DNA of 64,000 bases from Brucella thiophenivorans (GCF_002252445.1 NZ_NNRJ01000015.1:372001-436000), one strand, 5' to 3'. Positions 1-9,614 are shown, counted from the first letter of the stretch. Translations and numbers: made by a program. The notes: generated by a model not told the origin, from the letters alone.

Positions 1-348
1 TTCATCGACGCGGGTTTGAATGCGGCTTTTCGGCCATCCCAAAAGCACAGGAACAGTGGCGATATTTTCGGCAACGGTTCGATGCGGAAAAAGTCCATGT
101 TGCTGGATGACATAGCCGATACGCCGCCGCAATTCATAGCCCGGCTCATCCATGATGCTTTTATTGTCGATGCGGATTTCGCCATCCGTCGGCTCGACCA
201 AGCGATTGACCATGCGCAACAAGGTCGTTTTTCCTGACCCGGATGTGCCGACAATCGCCGCAATACTGTGTGGCTTGACCGTGAAGCTGACGCTATCCAC
301 TGCCGCGCGCCCATTATATCGCTTGGTGATATGATCAAACTCTATCAT
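1..348 (-). CDS. Osmoprotectant ABC transporter, ATP-binding subunit (5' part only)
   Basis: The first 116 codons of an ABC ATPase run off the left edge. The protein begins MIEFDHITKRYNGRAAV, has a Walker A motif GTSGSGKTT near residue 40 and a Q-loop near residue 85 followed by GLFPHRTVAENI, a segment typical of the glycine betaine/proline/choline (OpuCA, YehX) branch. It should energise import of a compatible solute from the cytoplasmic face. The start ATG overlaps the stop codon of the upstream permease gene, so the two are translationally coupled. The Walker B and regulatory C-terminal parts lie outside the window. The family call is firm; the substrate is inferred from the neighbours. 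Confidence 0.9.
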   Translation of the reverse strand, partial: MIEFDHITKRYNGRAAVDSVSFTVKPHSIAAIVGTSGSGKTTLLRMVNRLVEPTDGEIRIDNKSIMDEPGYELRRRIGYVIQQHGLFPHRTVAENIATVPVLLGWPKSRIQTRVDE

Positions 349-1538
349 GCGGATCTGCCTTTCTGGGACATTTCTATGATGGCATCAAGAATAACACCCG
401 CAGCAAAGGCCAGCAGAACGGTGGGCAGTGCACCCAAAAGCACCAGATCCATGGCATTCTGGCCAATGCCCTGAAAGACAAAGACGCCAAAACCGCCGCC
501 GCCGATCAGGGCGGCAATTGTTGTCAGCCCGATATTCTGTACCATTACGATACGAATGCCGGTGAGAATGACCGGAAAGGCCAGAGGCATTTCGGTTTTA
601 AAAAGCCGTTGCAACTGCGTCATGCCCATGCCGCGTGCAGCATCGGTTATAGGTGCAGGCACATTTCCAAGTCCTGTGACCGTATTGGCAACAATCGGCA
701 GCAGTGAATAGAGAAACAGCGCCACAAAAGCGGGTGCTGCACCAATGCCGCGAATGCCAAGATTTGCCGCCCATGGAAACTGCATCGCAAACCAGCCAAG
801 CGGTGCGATCAGTAGCCCGAAAAGCGCCATGGATGGGATCGTCTGAACGATGTTGAGACTATTGAGAACCAGGGCGCGCAGTTTTGGTATGCGATGGCAG
901 ATGAGGCCCAACGGAATGCCAAGCAGAGTTGCGGCAATCAGTGACCCCAACGCCAGTTCAACATGCCGCCGTGCTTCGTTCCAGAAATTGTCCGCACGGC
1001 TTTGATATTCCTTCATGAAAGAAATATTGTCCCAAAGCTGAGACGCTAACAGCAACCACAAAAGCATCATTGCAATTAACAAGAGCCCGATGCGTAAAAG
1101 CGGGCGCACCTGCAAGCGCACAAGACTGTCGGCGACATAAAGCGCACTCATGAAAATCAGCAGCCAGAAACCCGAAGCGGGCGACACGCGGGCATAGCTG
1201 TTGCCGTCTGGCGAGAGGTGGGAGGCCGCATATCCAAGCGCAACAAGCAAAAGCCCCAGCGAAAAACTGCTCGCCGCAAGCCTAACTATCCGATGATGGA
1301 CAAAAAGCGCAATCAGCAGACTTGCAATCATGATAATCAGAAGCAGTGAGGCCATTGAAACCGGCAAGGCATCGAACAGGAAGCGCGGCTCTCCCTGCAC
1401 GATGCGGTTTTGCCGAAACGTCGCAAAAGGCAGCAGCAATCCAAGCAGGCCCAGCACTGTGAAAACCAGACCAAGCCTGTCAAACAGGCGCGCTTTAGAA
1501 AGGGCTGGCTGGCGATGATTTGCAATAATGTCTGACAA
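345..1538 (-). CDS. Osmoprotectant ABC transporter permease (YehY-like)
   Basis: A 397-residue polytopic membrane protein. The C-terminal half carries the binding-protein-dependent permease domain, with the EAA-type loop around DAARGMGMTQLQRLFKTEMP. The N-terminal half adds about five further hydrophobic segments. This two-part layout is that of E. coli YehY rather than the shorter OpuCB/ProW permeases. The start is TTG because there is no ATG nearby; it lies 20 bases after the binding-protein gene, so this is one operon read leftwards (binding protein, permease, ATPase). Expected role: inner-membrane channel for betaine-like solutes, possibly low affinity like the Yeh system. Substrate not determined from sequence. 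Confidence 0.88.
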   Translation of the reverse strand: MSDIIANHRQPALSKARLFDRLGLVFTVLGLLGLLLPFATFRQNRIVQGEPRFLFDALPVSMASLLLIIMIASLLIALFVHHRIVRLAASSFSLGLLLVALGYAASHLSPDGNSYARVSPASGFWLLIFMSALYVADSLVRLQVRPLLRIGLLLIAMMLLWLLLASQLWDNISFMKEYQSRADNFWNEARRHVELALGSLIAATLLGIPLGLICHRIPKLRALVLNSLNIVQTIPSMALFGLLIAPLGWFAMQFPWAANLGIRGIGAAPAFVALFLYSLLPIVANTVTGLGNVPAPITDAARGMGMTQLQRLFKTEMPLAFPVILTGIRIVMVQNIGLTTIAALIGGGGFGVFVFQGIGQNAMDLVLLGALPTVLLAFAAGVILDAIIEMSQKGRSA

Positions 1539-1558
1539 GAATTCGCTGCCCTGTCAGC

Positions 1559-2488
1559 TTACTTGATGAAGCCGTTCTTTTTGAGAAAGTCGTCCGCAAC
1601 TGCCTTCGCAGGTTCGCCGCCAAGCTGCACACGACTGTTTAAGTCCTGAAGCGTTGTCAGGTCGAGCCTCTCAAAGACCGGTTTTAGCAATTCCTCGATT
1701 TTTGGGTTCTTCTTGAGCACTTCCTCACGAATGATGGGGGCTGGCTGATAGACCGGCTGCACATGTTTGTCGTCTTCTAGAACCACCAAACCAGAAGGTG
1801 CAATGCCGCCATCCGTGCCATAGACCATGGCTGCATTCGCCCCGCTTGTCTGATTGGCTGCTGCTGCTATTGTTGCAGCCGTATCACCGCCGGAAAGCGT
1901 GATGAGCTGATCGGGTTTCAGCGTGAAGGCATAGGCCGTCTGAAATGCAGGCAAGGCCGCAGCCGAATTTACAAATTCGGACGATGCAGCCAACACGATC
2001 TTGCCGCCATCGGCAGCGTATTTTCCGAAATCGCTGAGATTCACCAGTCTGTTTTCGTCAGCAATATCCTTGCGGATAGCGATGCCCCAAGTGTTATTGG
2101 CAGGCGAGGGCGTTAGCCAGACGATCTTGTTGGCGTCATAATCGAGCTTTTTTGCCGTTTCATAAGCCTTGGCTGGATCTTTCCAGAGAGGATCATCGGC
2201 CTTGTTGAAAAAGAACGCCGCATTGCCGGTATATTCGGGATAAATGTCGATTTCACCTGCCGTTATGGCCTGACGAACAACAGGTGTTGCGCCAAGCTGG
2301 ATGCGATCGGTGGTCTCGATATTATTGGCGTTGAGCACGGCAATGATAATATTGCCAAGCACGCCGCCTTCGGTGTCGATCTTGGATGAGACGACAACTT
2401 GTGCCTGCGCCATGCTTGCAAAAGCGCTTGTACCGGCGAAAAGGACGAGTGCGAAAGCAGTCCCCTTCACAAAGCTCTGATAAGACAT
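1559..2488 (-). CDS. Osmoprotectant ABC transporter substrate-binding protein (OsmF/YehZ-like)
   Basis: A 309-residue periplasmic binding protein. Residues 1-29 form a signal peptide (hydrophobic stretch ending AQAQ). The mature part shows the OpuAC-type fold, including SSKIDTEGGVLGNIIIAVL and EIDIYPEYTGNAAFFF, the latter typical of quaternary-amine binding proteins. It is the first gene of the leftward operon with the permease and ATPase. A GGAAGAG ribosome site precedes the ATG. It would deliver glycine betaine, choline or a related solute; its position near sarcosine oxidase genes fits betaine catabolism, but that link is inference. Confidence 0.88.
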   Translation of the reverse strand: MSYQSFVKGTAFALVLFAGTSAFASMAQAQVVVSSKIDTEGGVLGNIIIAVLNANNIETTDRIQLGATPVVRQAITAGEIDIYPEYTGNAAFFFNKADDPLWKDPAKAYETAKKLDYDANKIVWLTPSPANNTWGIAIRKDIADENRLVNLSDFGKYAADGGKIVLAASSEFVNSAAALPAFQTAYAFTLKPDQLITLSGGDTAATIAAAANQTSGANAAMVYGTDGGIAPSGLVVLEDDKHVQPVYQPAPIIREEVLKKNPKIEELLKPVFERLDLTTLQDLNSRVQLGGEPAKAVADDFLKKNGFIK

Positions 2489-2568
2489 GTTTCTCTTCCC
2501 ACTGCGCTGATTTTCTTCTGTTGAGATAAATAAGGCGCGCGGGCAAAAAGAAAAGTTAGTTAAACTCT

Positions 2569-2596
2569 CCCTCCTGACAGCAAGCTGGCAGGAGGG
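2569..2596 (-). terminator. Hairpin after the glutamate dehydrogenase-family gene
   Basis: CCCTCCTG pairs with CAGGAGGG, and an inner CAGC/GCTG pair is separated from it by one mismatch. It lies 19 bases beyond the stop of the dehydrogenase gene on the minus strand. The T-run is weak, so termination is likely but not certain. Confidence 0.6.
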
Positions 2597-2615
2597 ATTT
2601 CGTCAAGGCAGAGGA

Positions 2616-3881
2616 TCAGGCCGCAAAATCGTTTTGCGTACCGTGTGCTTCGATGGCCTGTGCCAGCCGCTCAAGCGCATGCACGTAAGCAGCCGTACGG
2701 ACACTGACGCCATGTTGCTTGGCGTGGTTCCAGATGGCGCGGCCTTCTCGTTCCATAATGGTCTTGAGGCGTTCATGGATTTCTTCGAGCGTCCAGTAAT
2801 AGCCCTGACGGTTCTGTACCCATTCGAAATACGAAACTGTCACGCCACCAGCATTTGCCAAAATATCTGGCAGGATGATGACGCCCTTTTCAGCCAGAAT
2901 TTTGTCGGCCTCAGCGGTCACGGGACCATTCGCAAGTTCCACAATCAGCTTGGCCTTGATCGAACCGGCATTGTCGGCGTGGATCATGTTTTCCATGGCG
3001 CTTGGTACCAGAACATCACAATCAACCGCGACCAGTTCGCTCGCTGTAACGGCTTCGTGACCGTTGCGACCTGCGGTGGAGACGACCGACTTGTTCGCAT
3101 TCTTGGCTTCAAGCAGAATGTCGAGATCAAGTCCGTCAGCGCAGTAGACAGCGCCTGATGAATCCGAAACGGCAACGATTTTATGCCCATCGCTGGCCAT
3201 AAGCTTGGCGATGAACTGACCAGCATTGCCAAAACCCTGAACTGCGACACGAAGCGTTGAGGCAAGTCCCAAATCGTCCGACAGGTGACGCACAAGATAA
3301 AAACCGCCGCGTGCGGTCGCATCGTTACGGCCGAGCGAGCCGCCGAGTGCCAGTGGCTTGCCAGTGATAACTGCCGGTGATGACTGGCCCACGATCTGCG
3401 AATACTCATCTGCCATCCAGCCCATAATCATGGAGTTGGTATAGACATCCGGTGCTGGAATATCGCGATCCGGGCCGATAATGCCGGAGAAAGCCTGAAT
3501 ATAGGCACGCGAAAGACGCTCAAGCTCGGCCTTGGAAAGCTGGCGCGGGTCAACCTGAATTGCACCCTTGCCACCGCCATAAGGCAGGTTCATCACGGCG
3601 CATTTAAACGTCATCCAGAATGCGAGCGTCTCGACTTCCTCAGCGGTTGATTCCGGGTGGTAGCGGATTCCGCCCTTGGTTGGACCGCGGGTGTCGTCGT
3701 AGCGGCAGCGCCATGCAAGAAAGGATTTACGCGAACCATCGTCCATACGGATCATAAGCCGCACTTTCATGGTCTCACGGGCATATTTCAGTTTTTCGAT
3801 AACATCCGGATCAATGTTGATGTGGCTTGCTGCTTCATCAAGACGAACGAGTGCACTTTCAAGTAGATTTTCCCTAGTCAC
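2616..3881 (-). CDS. gdhA: Glu/Leu/Phe/Val dehydrogenase family protein
   Basis: A 421-residue NAD(P)-dependent amino-acid dehydrogenase, the usual length for the hexameric GdhA/RocG class. The dimerisation/catalytic domain holds MPYGGGKGAI (glycine-rich motif with the catalytic lysine region near residue 100). The Rossmann domain holds VAVQGFGNAGQ near residue 215, and the C-terminal helix contains NAGGVTVSYFEWVQN. It interconverts glutamate with 2-oxoglutarate and ammonia, or acts on a related amino acid. The start is GTG with an AAGGTG ribosome site five bases upstream. It stands alone on the minus strand, divergent from the sox operon; a perfect inverted repeat at 3967-3989 lies in its upstream region. 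Gene symbol by family only. Confidence 0.88.
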   Translation of the reverse strand: MTRENLLESALVRLDEAASHINIDPDVIEKLKYARETMKVRLMIRMDDGSRKSFLAWRCRYDDTRGPTKGGIRYHPESTAEEVETLAFWMTFKCAVMNLPYGGGKGAIQVDPRQLSKAELERLSRAYIQAFSGIIGPDRDIPAPDVYTNSMIMGWMADEYSQIVGQSSPAVITGKPLALGGSLGRNDATARGGFYLVRHLSDDLGLASTLRVAVQGFGNAGQFIAKLMASDGHKIVAVSDSSGAVYCADGLDLDILLEAKNANKSVVSTAGRNGHEAVTASELVAVDCDVLVPSAMENMIHADNAGSIKAKLIVELANGPVTAEADKILAEKGVIILPDILANAGGVTVSYFEWVQNRQGYYWTLEEIHERLKTIMEREGRAIWNHAKQHGVSVRTAAYVHALERLAQAIEAHGTQNDFAA

Positions 3882-4234
3882 GAAATCACCTTTCTTGCGC
3901 TTAAGTGTTTTTAAATGCGATTTTGCGCAAGTCTGCGTAGCTCCTCACGCAATAAAAGAAAAGGGGATAGGACAACATTATTGTCCTATTAGCTGGGAAT
4001 CTTTTTGAGGGTTTCTAATGTATGTCCACTTATGAACTGCAGGGATTTAGTTTCGTCGCAATCTTCACACTGGCCGCATATTGGCCCCATGTCGCGAAAT
4101 GGTGTCGATGTCGTATTTGTGACGTGTTTTGACGCAAGCCTGCTGTCGATATCCGGTTCTAAATAATACAAATGGAATCTATGGCTTTGTAAGTGTGGCG
4201 TTGCTGCACGCAGACGCGCAAATGGTGGTTAGTG
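3882..4234. promoter_or_regulatory. Divergent intergenic region with a perfect inverted repeat at 3967-3989
   Basis: This 353-base gap separates the leftward dehydrogenase gene from the rightward sox operon. It holds the palindrome ATAGGACAA-N5-TTGTCCTAT (3967-3989; 9-bp arms, no mismatch), 86 bases upstream of the dehydrogenase start. The size and symmetry are those of an operator for a dimeric repressor or activator. I see no convincing gene in the rest. The promoters of both flanking units must lie here, but no clear -35/-10 pair stands out. Confidence 0.55.
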
Positions 4235-5488
4235 ATGTCCCGCTTTTCTCTGGCTTCAGTCGTTAAGAATGCTTTTTCCGGCAATAAGAACTGGGAGCCG
4301 CAATGGCCCGATTCAGAGCCGAAGGCTGAATATGACGTTATTATCGTCGGGGCTGGTGGTCATGGTCTTGGCGCTGCTTATTATCTTGCAAAAGAGCATG
4401 GCATTACCAATGTCGCGGTGATTGAAAAGGGCTGGTTGGGTGGCGGCAATACGGGGCGCAACACCACGATTATCCGCTCCAATTATCTTTATGATGAAAG
4501 CGCCCATCTCTACGAACATTCCATGAAGCTGTGGGAGGGGCTCAGTCAGGACCTCAACTACAATGTCATGTTCTCGCAGCGCGGCGTGATGATGCTGGCG
4601 CATACGGTGCATGACGTGCAGAGCTTCAAGCGCCATATCCATGCTAATCGCCTCAATGGCATCGACAACGAATGGCTGACGAAAGAAGAGGCCAAAGAGT
4701 ATTGCCCGCCGCTCGATATTTCACCCAATGCCCGCTATCCGGTGGTGGGTGCAAGTTTGCAGCGGCGCGGCGGTGTAGCCCGTCACGACGCGGTTGCATG
4801 GGGCTATGCGCGCGGTGCGACTGAACGCGGCGTCGACATTATCCAGAATTGTCCGGTTACAGCCATTCGTCGGGATGCTTCGGGGCGTGTAACGGGTGTG
4901 GAAACCCCGCGCGGTTTCATCAAAGCAAAGAAGGTAGCGGTTTCTGCTGCAGGGAGCACGTCGATTGTGATGGACACAGCAGGCGTGCGCATGCCGCTTG
5001 AAAGCTATCCGCTACAGGCGCTGGTATCAGAACCGGTCAAGCCGATCTTTCCATGCGTAGTCATGTCCAATACCGTTCATGCCTATATCAGCCAGTCTGA
5101 TAAGGGCGAGTTGGTGATTGGTTCCGGCACCGACCAATATGTATCTTACAGCCAGCGCGGCGGTCTGCCGTTAATTGAGCATACGCTGGCTGCAATCTGC
5201 GAAGTGTTCCCGATCTTCACCCGCATGCGCATGCTGCGTAAATGGGGTGGCATTGTTGACGTTACGCCGGATCGTTCGCCGATCATCGGCAAGACGCCGG
5301 TTCCAGGTCTTTATGTAAATTGCGGCTGGGGAACTGGCGGCTTCAAGGCAACGCCGGGGTCGGCCAATGTCTTTGCACATACAATTGCCCGCGACGAACC
5401 ACACTGGATCAACGCACCGTTCACGCTTGAACGCTTCACCACCGGTCGTTTGATCGATGAAGCTGCTGCGGCTGCCGTGGCTCACTAA
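4235..5488 (+). CDS. soxB: Sarcosine oxidase beta subunit
   Basis: A 417-residue flavoprotein, the usual length for SoxB of heterotetrameric sarcosine oxidase. The FAD-binding Rossmann motif [19 protein letters not shown] is at residues 34-52. [14 protein letters not shown] follows near residue 180, where His184 is the likely counterpart of the histidine that carries covalent [17 protein letters not shown] near the end completes the DAO fold. With SoxD, SoxA and SoxG it oxidises sarcosine to glycine in the cytoplasm, passing the one-carbon unit to tetrahydrofolate. The ATG at 4235 is preferred over an upstream in-frame ATG at 4193 because MSRFSL is the conserved N-terminus. First gene of the operon. 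Confidence 0.95.
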   Translation: MSRFSLASVVKNAFSGNKNWEPQWPDSEPKAEYDVIIVGAGGHGLGAAYYLAKEHGITNVAVIEKGWLGGGNTGRNTTIIRSNYLYDESAHLYEHSMKLWEGLSQDLNYNVMFSQRGVMMLAHTVHDVQSFKRHIHANRLNGIDNEWLTKEEAKEYCPPLDISPNARYPVVGASLQRRGGVARHDAVAWGYARGATERGVDIIQNCPVTAIRRDASGRVTGVETPRGFIKAKKVAVSAAGSTSIVMDTAGVRMPLESYPLQALVSEPVKPIFPCVVMSNTVHAYISQSDKGELVIGSGTDQYVSYSQRGGLPLIEHTLAAICEVFPIFTRMRMLRKWGGIVDVTPDRSPIIGKTPVPGLYVNCGWGTGGFKATPGSANVFAHTIARDEPHWINAPFTLERFTTGRLIDEAAAAAVAH

Positions 5489-5508
5489 GGAAATAGGGGA
5501 ACCATCAA

Positions 5509-5814
5509 ATGCTTCTTATCCGTTGCCCTTATTGCGAAATGGAACGTCCTGAGCTGGAGTTTGCCTATGCAGGCGAAGCCCATATTGCGCGTCCCGCCGT
5601 TCCTTCGACGCTCTCCGATGATGAATGGCGCGATTTCCTGTTCACGCGCTCCAATCCACGCGGCACCCATTATGAACGCTGGCGGCATATCAATGGCTGT
5701 GGCCGCTTCTTCAATGCGGTGCGCGACACGGTGAGCGACAAGTTTGTCACCACCTACAAGGCCGGTGAGCCCCGTCCTGCTTTGGCAGAAACTCCGGCTG
5801 CGGAGACGAAATAA
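5509..5814 (+). CDS. soxD: Sarcosine oxidase delta subunit
   Basis: A 101-residue zinc-binding subunit. The ligands are visible: Cys6 and Cys9 in IRCPYCEME, and His60 and Cys64 in WRHINGCGR. SoxD is a structural subunit of the tetrameric enzyme. It follows soxB by 20 bases, and its stop codon overlaps the soxA start by one base (TAATG), so soxD and soxA are translationally coupled. The length is normal for the family. Confidence 0.95.
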   Translation: MLLIRCPYCEMERPELEFAYAGEAHIARPAVPSTLSDDEWRDFLFTRSNPRGTHYERWRHINGCGRFFNAVRDTVSDKFVTTYKAGEPRPALAETPAAETK

Positions 5815-8813
5815 TGACCGATATGCGTTTGACGAATAAAGGCCGCGTCAACAAGGCCAAATCTGTCCGCTTCTCCTTTAACGGCAAGAGCTATCAGGGT
5901 TTTGAAGGCGACACACTTGCCTCTGCGCTGATTGCTAATGGCGAACATCTTGTTGCACGTTCGTTCAAATATCACCGCCCGCGCGGCATTCTTTCCGCAG
6001 GTTCGGAAGAACCCAATGCGTTGATGGATGTTTCTCGTGGTGGCGCTCGCAAGGAACCAAACACTCGCGCAACCGTTCTTGAACTCTATGACGGCCTGAA
6101 GGCTGAAAGTCAGAACCATTGGCCATCGCTCAAGCACGATGTTGGCGCGATCAATGATGCATTCTACATGTTCTTCTCGGCGGGCTTTTACTACAAGACC
6201 TTCATGTGGCCGAAGAGCTTCTGGAACAAGGTTTATGAGCCTTTTATCCGGGGTGCTGCTGGTCTTGGCAAATCGCCATCCGAACCAGATCCCGACACCT
6301 ATGCCAGCCGCTATGCGTTCTGCGATGTGCTGATTGCCGGTGGTGGACCTGCCGGTCTGGCAGCAGCGTTAGAAGCTGCAAAGAGCGGCGCAAAAGTCAT
6401 CCTCGTTGACGAGCAGGCTGAGTTCGGCGGTTCGCTTTTGTCGGAACCAGAGCCGGTCATCAATGGCCGCGCAAGCTGGGATTGGCTCAATGAAACCTTA
6501 GCTGCCCTTAAAGCCAATCCGAATGTTACGCTTTTGCCGCGCACAACCGCCATTGGCTATTATCATCAGAATATGCTTGGTCTGTGCGAGCGTCTGACCG
6601 ATCATCAGGCAAAACCCGCCACAAATGCGCCGCGTGAGCGCATGTGGCGCGTGCGTGCAAAACAGGTTGTTCTCGCACAGGGATCTATTGAAAAGCCGCT
6701 TATCTTTGCAGGCAATGACCGCCCTGGCGTGATGCTGGCATCGAGCGCACGTACCTATCTCAATCGCTATGGCGTGAAGGTTGGCAACAAGGCCGTTGTT
6801 GTGACTTCGCATGACAGTGCCTGGCTTGCGGCTTTTGATCTCGCCGTTGCGGGTGTGAAGGTACCGGCTATCATTGATGTGCGTGAGCAAGTTGCTGACA
6901 GCCTTATCAATCGCGCAAAAATGCTTGGTATTGAAACACTGACCGGCTGGACGGTGAGTGATACGGGCGGTCGTCATCGTGTGTCGTCGGTGCGGGCCAA
7001 TCCGGTCAGGAATGGATCGGTTGGTGCTGCACGTACCATTGCCTGTGATGTCGTGCTGATGTCCGGCGGTTGGACGCCAAGCGTGCACCTCTTCTCTCAT
7101 ACCAAGGGACAACTGCTCTGGGATGAAGCTCGTCAGGCCTATCTGCCAGGTGAACGCACCGAAGAAAGCCGCTGCGCCGGTGCAGGCAATGGCAATTTTG
7201 ATTTGCAGGCCGCTTTACGCGAAGGTGCGCAAGCAGGTGCGTCTGCCGCAAATGATGCAGGCCATAAGACCAAGGCATCCGAATATGCGGTTGCCGGTGA
7301 TTTTATCTGCGATGGTGTGAGCGTTCGCGAACTGCCAACGGATCGTGATCCGGGCAAGGCAAAGGCTTTCATCGATTTTCAGAATGATGTGACTGCCAAG
7401 GACATTCGTCTGGCCGTGCGTGAAGGCTTCCGCTCCATCGAACATATTAAGCGCTATACCACCAACGGCATGGCAACCGATCAGGGCAAGACCTCCAATA
7501 TCAACGGTCTGGCTGTAGCATCCAATGCGCTGAGCCGTCCGGCTCCGCAGGTGGGCCTCACCACCTTCCGTCCGCCTTATACGCCGACGACCTTTGGTGC
7601 TTTCTGCGGTTACAATCGCGGAAAACTGTTTGATGTCACGCGCAAGACGCCAATTGATAGCTGGGCCGAACAGCATGGCGCGGCATTCGAGCCGGTCTCG
7701 CTGTGGCGTCGCGCATGGTACTTCCCAAAGACTGGCGAAGACATGCATCAGGCCGTGGCGCGCGAGTGCAAAGCGACACGTCAGTCGCTTGGCATGTTCG
7801 ATGCGTCAACGCTTGGCAAGATCGAAGTGGTCGGCCCGGATGCCGCCGAATTCATGAACCGCATGTACACCAATCCATGGACCAAGCTTGGTGTTGGCCG
7901 CTGCCGTTATGGTTTGTTGCTGGGTGAAGATGGCTTTATTCGTGATGACGGTGTGGTCGGTCGTCTGACGCAGGACCGCTTCCATGTGACGACCACAACC
8001 GCCGGTGCCGCGCGTGTTCTCAATATGATGGAAGATTATCTCCAGACCGAATGGCCTGAGCTGAAAGTCTCGCTCACCTCGACCACTGAGCAATGGGCGG
8101 TGGTTGCGATTAATGGTCCGAATGCGCGTAAGCTTATTGAGCCGATGGTCGAAGGGCTGGATATTTCCGACGAAGCGTTCCCGCATATGTCGGTTGCAGA
8201 ATGCAAATTCCTCGGCGTTCCAGCGCGTCTGTTCCGCATGAGCTTCACCGGCGAACTGGGCTACGAAATCAACGTGCCTGCCCGTTTTGGCCTATCACTC
8301 TGGAAGGCGCTTTACGAAGCTGGTCAGAAATACGACATCACGCCTTATGGCACAGAAACCATGCACGTTCTGCGCGCGGAAAAAGGCTATATCATCGTCG
8401 GTCAGGATACTGACGGCACGATCACGCCGGATGATGCAAGTCTTGGTTGGGCCGTTGGCAAGCAGAAGCCGGATTTTGTCGGCAAACGTTCGCTGTCGCG
8501 CCCAGATATTCTGAAATCTGATCGCAAGCATCTGGTCGGTCTTCTCACCAAAGACCCGAAATTGGTTCTGGAAGAAGGCGCACAGATCGTTGCCGATCCA
8601 AAACAGGCTATACCGATGACCATGATCGGTCATGTGACATCGTCTTACTGGAGTGAGGCGTTGGGTCGTTCCATTGCGATGGCCGTGGTTTCGGGCGGTA
8701 AGGATCGGATGGGCGAAACCATGTATATGCCAATGCCGGATGGCAGCGTGCACGAGGCGGTTATTTCGGGCATGGCTTTCTATGATCCCGAAGGAAAGAA
8801 ACTGAACGGATAA
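5814..8813 (+). CDS. soxA: Sarcosine oxidase alpha subunit
   Basis: A 999-residue subunit with the family layout: an N-terminal ferredoxin-like fold (about 1-100, with FKYHRPRGILSAGSEEPNA), an NAD-binding dehydrogenase module with the glycine-rich motif VLIAGGGPAGLAAALEA near residue 175, and a C-terminal aminomethyltransferase (GcvT-like, folate-binding) half from about residue 610. It takes electrons and the methylene group through an internal channel to make 5,10-methylene-tetrahydrofolate. Full length, no frame problem. A large palindromic repeat begins two bases after its stop and separates it from soxG. Confidence 0.95.
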   Translation: MTDMRLTNKGRVNKAKSVRFSFNGKSYQGFEGDTLASALIANGEHLVARSFKYHRPRGILSAGSEEPNALMDVSRGGARKEPNTRATVLELYDGLKAESQNHWPSLKHDVGAINDAFYMFFSAGFYYKTFMWPKSFWNKVYEPFIRGAAGLGKSPSEPDPDTYASRYAFCDVLIAGGGPAGLAAALEAAKSGAKVILVDEQAEFGGSLLSEPEPVINGRASWDWLNETLAALKANPNVTLLPRTTAIGYYHQNMLGLCERLTDHQAKPATNAPRERMWRVRAKQVVLAQGSIEKPLIFAGNDRPGVMLASSARTYLNRYGVKVGNKAVVVTSHDSAWLAAFDLAVAGVKVPAIIDVREQVADSLINRAKMLGIETLTGWTVSDTGGRHRVSSVRANPVRNGSVGAARTIACDVVLMSGGWTPSVHLFSHTKGQLLWDEARQAYLPGERTEESRCAGAGNGNFDLQAALREGAQAGASAANDAGHKTKASEYAVAGDFICDGVSVRELPTDRDPGKAKAFIDFQNDVTAKDIRLAVREGFRSIEHIKRYTTNGMATDQGKTSNINGLAVASNALSRPAPQVGLTTFRPPYTPTTFGAFCGYNRGKLFDVTRKTPIDSWAEQHGAAFEPVSLWRRAWYFPKTGEDMHQAVARECKATRQSLGMFDASTLGKIEVVGPDAAEFMNRMYTNPWTKLGVGRCRYGLLLGEDGFIRDDGVVGRLTQDRFHVTTTTAGAARVLNMMEDYLQTEWPELKVSLTSTTEQWAVVAINGPNARKLIEPMVEGLDISDEAFPHMSVAECKFLGVPARLFRMSFTGELGYEINVPARFGLSLWKALYEAGQKYDITPYGTETMHVLRAEKGYIIVGQDTDGTITPDDASLGWAVGKQKPDFVGKRSLSRPDILKSDRKHLVGLLTKDPKLVLEEGAQIVADPKQAIPMTMIGHVTSSYWSEALGRSIAMAVVSGGKDRMGETMYMPMPDGSVHEAVISGMAFYDPEGKKLNG

Positions 8814-8815
8814 TA

Positions 8816-8954
8816 CTACAGCTGCATTCTTCGTGATGCCGGGCTGTAAAGAGCAATTTGTCTGTGTTCCGGTGCTCTCGTACTTTAAGTACGCTCCGCT
8901 CCGGTACTCGAAAATCACTCTTTTCGTCACGGCCTGACGAATTTGCAACTGTAG
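8816..8954. repeat. Large intergenic palindromic repeat, copy 1
   Basis: An imperfect inverted repeat of about 139 bases between soxA and soxG, bounded by CTACAG and CTGTAG and centred on CGTACTTTAAGTACG. The core CCGGTGCTC...GTAC...TTAAGTAC...CTCCGCTCCGG recurs at 21938-22081. It begins two bases after the soxA stop codon. It probably forms a long RNA hairpin in the sox transcript and is a dispersed repeat of Rhizobiales type; the family name is not claimed. Confidence 0.85.
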
Positions 8955-8970
8955 TGATAAGGATTTAACC

Positions 8971-9513
8971 ATGCTTGTTGAGACAAAACCTTATTCGAAC
9001 CGCAAGGTCGTCATTCCCAGCCGTCTGGCAATCCACGCAGCCGATGATGCGGCCCGCTTTATCCTGCGCATTGCGCCGGAAAAGCTTAACGTGGCTGAAA
9101 AAGCTTTGGGTGCAAAAATTCCGACAAAGATCGGCGATCTGATCCGCACCGGCGATATTGCGGTTGCCTGCATTGGACCGGATGAATGGTATATCTGGGC
9201 TGATGAAAGCGACGGTGATGCTGTTACGCAGGCTTTCGCCACGCTTTATGAGACCGAACCGCATAGCCTGACGGAAGTGAGCCATCGCGAAACCGGCATT
9301 GATATTACCGGCCCTAAAGCGGAGTGGCTGCTCAATGCTGCTTCCCCGCTTGATCTTTCTGAGATGAGCTTTCCGGGTGCTGCCCGCACGATTTTCGATC
9401 ATGCTCAGATCATTCTTATAAAATGGGATGCCGACCATTATCGCATTGAAGTGTGGAATTCCTTTGCCGATCACGTCTGGACCTTGCTTGAACTGGCAAG
9501 TCAGGAAGTCTAA
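8971..9513 (+). CDS. soxG: Sarcosine oxidase gamma subunit
   Basis: A 180-residue protein with the SoxG/GcvT-like fold: residues about 90-130 read TEVSHRETGIDITGPKAEWL, typical of the family, and the C-terminal segment YRIEVWNSFADHVWTLLELA closes the domain. It completes the tetrameric sarcosine oxidase. It lies 157 bases after soxA, much further than the other sox gaps, because of the palindromic repeat. A strong terminator follows at 9545-9573, so it is the last gene of the operon. Confidence 0.92.
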   Translation: MLVETKPYSNRKVVIPSRLAIHAADDAARFILRIAPEKLNVAEKALGAKIPTKIGDLIRTGDIAVACIGPDEWYIWADESDGDAVTQAFATLYETEPHSLTEVSHRETGIDITGPKAEWLLNAASPLDLSEMSFPGAARTIFDHAQIILIKWDADHYRIEVWNSFADHVWTLLELASQEV

Positions 9514-9544
9514 CGCTTAATCTGATTAATCGCTTATTCCGTTC

Positions 9545-9573
9545 AAAACGCTGCCCCGCTGGGCGGCGTTTTT
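9545..9573 (+). terminator. Rho-independent terminator of the sox operon
   Basis: AAAACGCTGCCC pairs with GGGCGGCGTTTT across a four-base loop (one T.G pair) and is followed by a T-run. It lies 31 bases after the soxG stop. Confidence 0.85.
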
Positions 9574-9614
9574 GCATCCCGCCTCCAATTTCAGTATTGC
9601 CTTCTATAAATCCA

